Shown: positions 5,993 through 10,519 of the stretch, one piece after another | How the letters are laid out: the number at the start of each line of letters is the position of its first letter | Numbering within the stretch: position 1 is the first letter of the stretch | Source of the DNA: Promethearchaeia archaeon | GTDB lineage: Archaea; Asgardarchaeota; Lokiarchaeia; Sigyniarchaeales; SOKP01 | NCBI GenBank assembly: GCA_029856445.1 | Contig: JAHQWY010000099.1 | Span: forward strand, 1-10,519 | Direction of reading: 5' to 3' | DNA: 10,519 nt | Notes under the pieces: generated by a model | What the model was told of the DNA's origin: nothing | The model's input: the letters and a program-made list of their open reading frames with translations, nothing else | The model's database searches: none | Program-made: the position numbers and the translations under genes

Positions 5993-7657
5993 TTATTTTT
6001 TTACTTCATAACCAGCTGCTTCTCTATCGTAAGTTGTTTCAGTTACTCCTTTATCTTTAAGGATCTGTTTCAAGGTCCTGTGTACTTCACTTTTAGGAAG
6101 TGCATCAATGAAATTGATAAATCTGGGTACCATAAAGTAAGCCATTTTATCCTGACAATAATCAAGTAATTCTTCTGGTGTCATAGATTCACCTGGTTTT
6201 AATACTACCGAAACCATTACCTCATCTTCGACTATTCCTTCAGGTTGGACTGCATAGGCAGCGGATTCTAATACTTTTTCATGCTGATTTATTACACGTT
6301 CGACTGACCACGGTGAAATATTCTCACCCCTACGCCTAATAGAGTCCTTTTTCCTATCTACAAAATAAAACCAACCATCGGCATCCATCGTAGCTAAATC
6401 TCCTGTATGAAGCCATAAGTTTCCATCATTTGCTTCGCGGATTTTATCTTCAGTGGAAGTTTTATCTTTATAATAAGTAACTTTCCGCATTTCTATCTCT
6501 CCTCTGTTTACTAAAAAGACTAATTCTCCTACCTCATCAGGTCCTAATAAATTTCCTTTCTCATCCATAATACCTGCTTTAGTACCTCCTAAAGGTTTAC
6601 CCATTGAACCTACAGGAACATTTTTTTGGAAAAAAGGACCGAGTATGTAACCTCCTCCGTCAACAGCACCATAAAATTCTTTAATTTCAACATTAAAACG
6701 TTTCTCAAAGGGTATTACCAACTCTTTAGGACATGCGGCTGAAACAATTAATTTTACCTTATTTTCAGCATCATTAGGACGTTCTGGTTGCTTTAATATG
6801 AATTGTGGCATGGCTCCTAATAAATTAAAGGTGGTAACATTATATTTCCTGCATATATCCCAATGTCGACTTGCACTAAATCTTTTAGAAATAACCACAG
6901 GAGTTTCTGTAAAATATCCCGGAAGAGTTGTTATTTGTAGAGCGTTTCCGTGAAATAAAGGCAAACAAGTGAACATAACGTTATCTTCACCACCTAAAAA
7001 TAATCTTACTAAGCCAGCAGCTGTCTGTAAAGCGTTACCCGCAATGGTTTTATTATAGAAAAAAGTAGTAGCCTTTGGTGGTCCTGTGGTGCCTGAAGTA
7101 TACATAAGGTAACTTTTTTCTTCAAAATCAAATTTAGCCTCTATATCATCTTCAGGTGATTGCATTAATTCTTGAAATGAAATCATGCCATCTGGAAGCT
7201 TAAAATCTTCTGGTGCTTCATTCATTTCCACTATAACATGTTTAATTTTTGGTAAATCCTCTTTAATGTCCAAATAGGCATCAATCATGCTCCAATGTAT
7301 TACTAGGATCTTTGAGTCACTATGATCAATAATGTACTGTAATGTCACTCCCTTTAAAGCAGTATTAATTAACACAACATATCCCCCAAGTTTCCATGTT
7401 GCAAATAAAGTAAACAAAAATTCAGGAGAATTAACTTCCATCAATGAAAGCCCAACTCCTGCTTTCAATCCAAATTTTGATAATCCATTTGCTAACCGAT
7501 TTGAATATAAATGCATATCCCGATAAGTATATTTTTCATCGAGTCCCTTATCAAAATCTCGAATATAAGTTAAAAAAACCTTATCACCTACAGTTTCAGC
7601 TTTATTTTTCACAACATCATTAAAGGTTGTTGTTGCTGTCATCTTAAAATCAGACAA
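5993..7657 (-). CDS. Acyl-CoA ligase (AMP-forming, CaiC-like), complete copy
   Basis: A 554-residue ANL-superfamily ligase, a usual length. It should activate a carboxylic acid with ATP to an acyl-AMP and then to an acyl-CoA in the cytoplasm. The large domain holds the P-loop YTSGTTGPPKAT (186-197), L-P-L-F-H-G-N-A-L (232-240) and K-R-F-S-A-S-R (258-264). Motif A5 reads YGAVDGG (329-335), with Asp333 where Glu is usual. The hinge region has TGD (418-420), VDRKKDSI (433-440) and RRRGENIS (441-448), as in carnitine-CoA ligase (CaiC)-like and FATP-like enzymes. In the C-terminal domain the segment L-P-K-S-E-V-H-R-T-L-K puts Arg527 where the catalytic adenylation Lys normally stands. TTG 7657 is taken as start because GAGG lies eight bases upstream; ATG 7642 is the alternative. 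A paralogue at 9335-10519 is about 60 percent identical by eye. The substrate is unknown. Confidence 0.9.
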   Translation of the reverse strand: MSDFKMTATTTFNDVVKNKAETVGDKVFLTYIRDFDKGLDEKYTYRDMHLYSNRLANGLSKFGLKAGVGLSLMEVNSPEFLFTLFATWKLGGYVVLINTALKGVTLQYIIDHSDSKILVIHWSMIDAYLDIKEDLPKIKHVIVEMNEAPEDFKLPDGMISFQELMQSPEDDIEAKFDFEEKSYLMYTSGTTGPPKATTFFYNKTIAGNALQTAAGLVRLFLGGEDNVMFTCLPLFHGNALQITTLPGYFTETPVVISKRFSASRHWDICRKYNVTTFNLLGAMPQFILKQPERPNDAENKVKLIVSAACPKELVIPFEKRFNVEIKEFYGAVDGGGYILGPFFQKNVPVGSMGKPLGGTKAGIMDEKGNLLGPDEVGELVFLVNRGEIEMRKVTYYKDKTSTEDKIREANDGNLWLHTGDLATMDADGWFYFVDRKKDSIRRRGENISPWSVERVINQHEKVLESAAYAVQPEGIVEDEVMVSVVLKPGESMTPEELLDYCQDKMAYFMVPRFINFIDALPKSEVHRTLKQILKDKGVTETTYDREAAGYEVKK

Positions 7658-7665
7658 TTTTATAG

Positions 7666-7671
7666 CCTCTT
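7666..7671 (-). promoter_or_regulatory. Shine-Dalgarno-like AAGAGG before the TTG start of the ligase
   Basis: On the minus strand AAGAGG is followed by eight bases and TTG 7657. The alternative ATG 7642 would have a spacer of 23 bases, which is too long. This favours initiation at TTG, though the evidence is one short motif in AT-rich sequence. Confidence 0.4.
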
Positions 7672-7718
7672 ATGTTTTTAAAATCCTCTTTTTGAGATTT
7701 ATTGTGGTATCTTCAAAT

Positions 7719-7725
7719 AAAAAAA
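7719..7725 (-). terminator. T7 tract after the sulfatase
   Basis: Seven A on the plus strand, read as T7 on the minus strand, lie 62 bases beyond the sulfatase stop, in the 130-base gap before the ligase. There is no hairpin. The same gap must hold the ligase promoter if that gene is transcribed on its own. Confidence 0.3.
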
Positions 7726-7787
7726 TATTAAATTAGAAAGAATAAAAATTTATCTTTTTAACTCATTTACTCTTTAATTTTATGCAT

Positions 7788-9224
7788 TTAATCTTTTTTA
7801 GTATGATTCAATACTTTTCTTATGTGATTGTCAATTAGTTGTTCTCTAATTACTTGAATTGACGGATCTTTGAACTTATTTTCTGACTCTTTTGGATCTT
7901 TTTTAAGATCATAGAATTCTACAGGTTCTAAATTACGGGATCTTACAACTAATTTATAATGTTCATTTCTAACCATAGTATAGCTAAGAACTTGGCTAAA
8001 TACAACATCTTTTCCTTCTTGTGCGTCTTCACTCTCAGATCCAGCTAGAACTTGAGGAATCAAGGATCTTCCTTCACAGTTTTCTAAAGGCCTTGCATTA
8101 GCTATATCCATTAAAGAAGTAGCAATATCGATTTGATCGGTAAGACCTTTACTCTGCCATCCACTCATTCCACCAGGAGGTCTAATGATAAGTGGGATCC
8201 TTAAAGCTCCTTCATAAAATACAATTTTATGACTCATCATATGATCCCCGAGCATTTCACCATGATCAGAAGTGTAAATAATCCAAGTATTATCCATTAA
8301 TCCTTTTTCTTCTAACGCCTTCATAATCTTCCCTACCCACTCATCAATTAAAGTTATTTTACCATAATAGAAAGTTTTCATTAGTTGATTTTGAGCTTGG
8401 GTCATCCCATCAAGCCCGCTCCAGTTCAATACAAATTGAACATTGCCGGGATAAGGTTGTTTTGGGTGTTCTAAAATTCCTACAGGCATCTCTTGTGCTT
8501 TATATTTATCTCGATATTCTTGTGTCGAATCAAAAGGATCATGCGGTCCTGGAAAGCAAATTTGAAGGTAGAAAGGTTTCTCACCATTATAACTATGTAT
8601 CCATTCTACAGCCTTTTTGCCCGTGTAGCTATCTAATTGATCTTCGGAGGGGAGGGGAGAGGGAGGCAATTCCCATGGTTTAGCTTCACCACGTGACCAT
8701 TCTGACCAATAATCTATTAAATACTTACGATGGGCTTTTAACAATCCTTTTTCTTCTAAATAATCAGTATAAGGAGAATTTATCCTAGCTGAAGCAATAG
8801 GTCCGGTGATTTCATGGATATCTTCAAACCCCCATTCCTTTAAAACATCGATTTTATCATTGGTATGGCTCCATCCCAAATTTGCCCCATGTACATATAA
8901 ATGGGTTTTTCCTATTACAGCTGTGTGGTATCCCGCGTCTCGAATATTCCTAACATGACTTTGACTTGAGCTACTGGCCTCCATATTATTATTAATTATC
9001 CCATGGTCACTAACATATTTTCCTGTCATCAGAGTAGCCCTAGCAGGTATGCATAATGGTGAATTGGTAAAACATTCAGTAAACACCACTCCTTCAGATG
9101 CAAGCTTATCAAGATTTGGTGTAATCACTACTGAATCACCCATACATCCCAAAATATCGCCTCTGTGTTGATCCGGAAAGATTAAAACGATATTTGGTTT
9201 TTTATTCATAGTTTCAAATCTCAT
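7788..9224 (-). CDS. Type I sulfatase (alkaline phosphatase fold, formylglycine-dependent)
   Basis: A 478-residue sulfatase, which would hydrolyse a sulfate ester (or, in some relatives, a phosphonate or phosphate ester). The N-terminus P-N-I-V-L-I-F-P-D-Q-H-R (10-21) gives the metal ligand Asp18, followed by Gln19 where many arylsulfatases have a second Asp. The activation motif C-I-P-A-R (58-62), then A-T-L-M-T-G-K-Y, is the C-x-P-x-R signature whose Cys58 is converted to formylglycine. Further active-site candidates are Lys106 and His108 in G-K-T-H, His228 in P-H-D-P-F, Asp320 and His321 in T-S-D-H-G-E, and Lys333 in S-H-K. There is no signal peptide, so it is probably cytoplasmic and would meet its substrate after import. 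ATG 9209 (M-N-K-K-P-N) is a plausible alternative start. No maturation enzyme is encoded in the window. It lies between two paralogous acyl-CoA ligases on the same strand. The family is firm; the substrate is not known. Confidence 0.92.
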   Translation of the reverse strand: MRFETMNKKPNIVLIFPDQHRGDILGCMGDSVVITPNLDKLASEGVVFTECFTNSPLCIPARATLMTGKYVSDHGIINNNMEASSSSQSHVRNIRDAGYHTAVIGKTHLYVHGANLGWSHTNDKIDVLKEWGFEDIHEITGPIASARINSPYTDYLEEKGLLKAHRKYLIDYWSEWSRGEAKPWELPPSPLPSEDQLDSYTGKKAVEWIHSYNGEKPFYLQICFPGPHDPFDSTQEYRDKYKAQEMPVGILEHPKQPYPGNVQFVLNWSGLDGMTQAQNQLMKTFYYGKITLIDEWVGKIMKALEEKGLMDNTWIIYTSDHGEMLGDHMMSHKIVFYEGALRIPLIIRPPGGMSGWQSKGLTDQIDIATSLMDIANARPLENCEGRSLIPQVLAGSESEDAQEGKDVVFSQVLSYTMVRNEHYKLVVRSRNLEPVEFYDLKKDPKESENKFKDPSIQVIREQLIDNHIRKVLNHTKKD

Positions 9225-9297
9225 TAAATAGTTTGTTATAGATTTACATTATTTTTTGGATTTAAATAACATCACTCAAATCAGAAATAAATATAAT

Positions 9298-9319
9298 AAA
9301 AAAATAAAAAGATAAAAAA
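9298..9319 (-). terminator. Repeated oligo-T tracts after the edge-cut acyl-CoA ligase
   Basis: On the minus strand T6, T5 and T7 runs follow the ligase stop (9337-9335), starting 15 bases after it. There is no hairpin. The layout closely resembles the tract after the other ligase gene, and the sulfatase promoter must lie just beyond it. Confidence 0.4.
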
Positions 9320-9334
9320 CTTAGTCTCAAAGTG

Positions 9335-10519
9335 CTATCGTTTTATCTCATAACCAGCTTTTTCTCGATCATAAGTCGTATCAACGACTCCGCGTTCTTT
9401 TAGAAATCTCTTCATTATTCGATGGACCTTCGACTTCGGCAATTCATCCACAAAATCGATGAAGCGAGGTATTTGGAAATAGGCTAATTTATCTTGAACA
9501 TAATCTAATAATTCTTCAGGAGTCATTGTTTGACCTGGTTGTAATACTACTGCAACCATAACCTCATCTTCGGCATAGTCTTCTCCAACTTGATGACCTT
9601 TAATTCCATAAGCGGCTGATTCAAGTACCTTTTCATGTTCATTGATAACTCTTTCAATACTCCAAGCAGCTATATTTTCCCCCTTCCTTCGAATTGAATC
9701 TTTCTTTCGATCTACAAAAAAGAACCATCCATTCTCATCCTTAGTTGCTACATCTCCAGTGAGAAACCACATTGTTCCATCTGAAGCTACTTGTCTGCGA
9801 GCTTCTGATGCTTCTGGGTTTTTATAATAAGAAACTTTTCTTGTTGCTTTTTCTTCCTCTTTAATTAAGAAAACGAGTTCTCCAGGAGTGTTTGGAGGTA
9901 GAATATTCATATCATCATCCACAATTTCAGCAGTAACTCCCGGACCCGGTCTCCCCATTGAACCTACTGGGGCATTTGGATCACCTCCAGTCCCTAAACT
10001 GAAGCCTGCACCATCAACGGCCCCATAACCTTCGTATAATTTTACATTAAATCGTTCTTCGAAAGCTTTTACAAGCTCCTTAGGACAGGCAGCTGAATTA
10101 ACACGCCAAACTTTGTGTTCTTTGTCATTTGGGCGTTCAGGTTGCTTCATTAAATACTGTGGCATCGAACCAAGTAAATTGAAGTTGGTTACACCATATT
10201 TGCGTATTATATCCCAGAATCTTGAAGCGGAAAATCTCTTAGAAAGCACAAGGGGAAATTCTGCCACATATGCGGGCATGGTTGATAACCCTAGTGCATT
10301 TCCATGGAAAAGTGGTAAACAAGTAAAGAATGTGTCCCCTGGACGTCCCATTCCGTATGCAACAAATGCAGATCCAAGAAGAGAAAACCCAATCAAACCT
10401 CTATAGAAAGAAGTTGTCGCTTTTGGTAATCCCGTCGTTCCAGATGTATACATCAACAAAGACATGTCATCTGGTTTTATTTCTACATTTACATCATCAT
10501 CTGATGCTTCCATAATGCT
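9335..10519 (-). CDS. Acyl-CoA ligase (AMP-forming, CaiC-like), N-terminus cut by right edge
   Basis: The frame stays open to the last base, giving 394 residues; comparison with the paralogue at 5993-7657 suggests about 165 N-terminal residues lie outside. ATG 10513 is an internal Met, not the start. Counting from that Met, the P-loop is YTSGTTGLPKAT (22-33), the A5 motif YGAVDGAG (163-170, Asp in place of Glu), TGD (252-254), VDRKKDSIRRKGENI (267-281) and L-P-K-S-K-V-H-R (358-365). The last Arg again stands at the usual adenylation Lys position. Like its paralogue it should form an acyl-AMP and then an acyl-CoA; changes around S-F-Y-R-G-L-I-G-F in the acyl pocket region suggest a different substrate. 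It is the first of the four minus-strand genes seen, 110 bases ahead of the sulfatase, and ends in T-D-Y-like tail motif Y-D-R-E-K-A-G-Y shared with the other copy. Confidence 0.9.
   Translation of the reverse strand, partial: SIMEASDDDVNVEIKPDDMSLLMYTSGTTGLPKATTSFYRGLIGFSLLGSAFVAYGMGRPGDTFFTCLPLFHGNALGLSTMPAYVAEFPLVLSKRFSASRFWDIIRKYGVTNFNLLGSMPQYLMKQPERPNDKEHKVWRVNSAACPKELVKAFEERFNVKLYEGYGAVDGAGFSLGTGGDPNAPVGSMGRPGPGVTAEIVDDDMNILPPNTPGELVFLIKEEEKATRKVSYYKNPEASEARRQVASDGTMWFLTGDVATKDENGWFFFVDRKKDSIRRKGENIAAWSIERVINEHEKVLESAAYGIKGHQVGEDYAEDEVMVAVVLQPGQTMTPEELLDYVQDKLAYFQIPRFIDFVDELPKSKVHRIMKRFLKERGVVDTTYDREKAGYEIKR

Noticed and set aside
7683..7702. Short imperfect hairpin AATCCTC-TTTTT-GAGATT before the ligase
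   Set aside because: The stem is about six pairs with a bulge and not followed by a T-tract on the relevant strand, so it does not support a terminator or riboswitch call.
1..10519. tRNA, rRNA, CRISPR array, transposase or attachment site
   Set aside because: Looked for on both strands; no repeat-spacer pattern, cloverleaf sequence, terminal inverted repeats or transposase motifs were seen.

Overview
The window is AT-rich (about one third G+C by eye) and gene-dense. It carries seven complete or nearly complete protein genes, one gene cut by the right edge and the tail of one cut by the left edge. No RNA gene, CRISPR array or insertion sequence was seen. Most genes have no Shine-Dalgarno sequence and sit downstream of AT-rich leaders. 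Genes end in oligo-T tracts without GC-rich hairpins, which fits archaeal signals. Together with the many CoA-ligase, crotonase and CaiB/BaiF paralogues, this suggests an archaeon, perhaps of the Asgard (Lokiarchaeia-like) type. The lineage is an inference; no marker gene is present to prove it.

Layout. 1-135: C-terminal tail of a probable SAM-dependent methyltransferase (+). 244-1089 and 1233-2102: a tandem pair of paralogous crotonase-fold proteins (+). 2147-3370: a CaiB/BaiF-family protein carrying racemase-type residues (-), convergent with the pair. 3371-3540: a divergent promoter region holding a 17-bp palindrome. 3541-5007: a 12-helix GPH-type (MFS_2) symporter (+). Then four genes on the minus strand, in transcription order: an acyl-CoA ligase cut by the right edge (9335-10519), a type I sulfatase with the C-x-P-x-R motif (7788-9224), a second full-length acyl-CoA ligase (5993-7657) and a third, divergent crotonase (5047-5898). 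No gap between genes exceeds 170 bases.

How it may work together. The set reads as an organic-acid activation and acyl-CoA conversion locus. A transporter would bring in a substrate, a sulfatase could remove a sulfate ester, two CaiC-like ligases make CoA thioesters, a CaiB/BaiF/racemase-type enzyme swaps CoA or inverts a 2-methyl centre, and three crotonases hydrate, isomerise or cleave the acyl-CoA. No acyl-CoA dehydrogenase, 3-hydroxyacyl-CoA dehydrogenase or thiolase is present, so any oxidation must be encoded elsewhere. The content resembles the bacterial cai (carnitine) and bai (bile acid) loci in enzyme classes only; the substrate cannot be read from the sequence. The points most worth checking are catalytic-residue changes: Arg for the adenylation Lys in both ligases, Ala for a catalytic Glu in one crotonase, and a non-canonical oxyanion motif in the other two crotonases. 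The palindrome in the divergent promoter and the sulfatase lying between duplicated ligases also merit attention.
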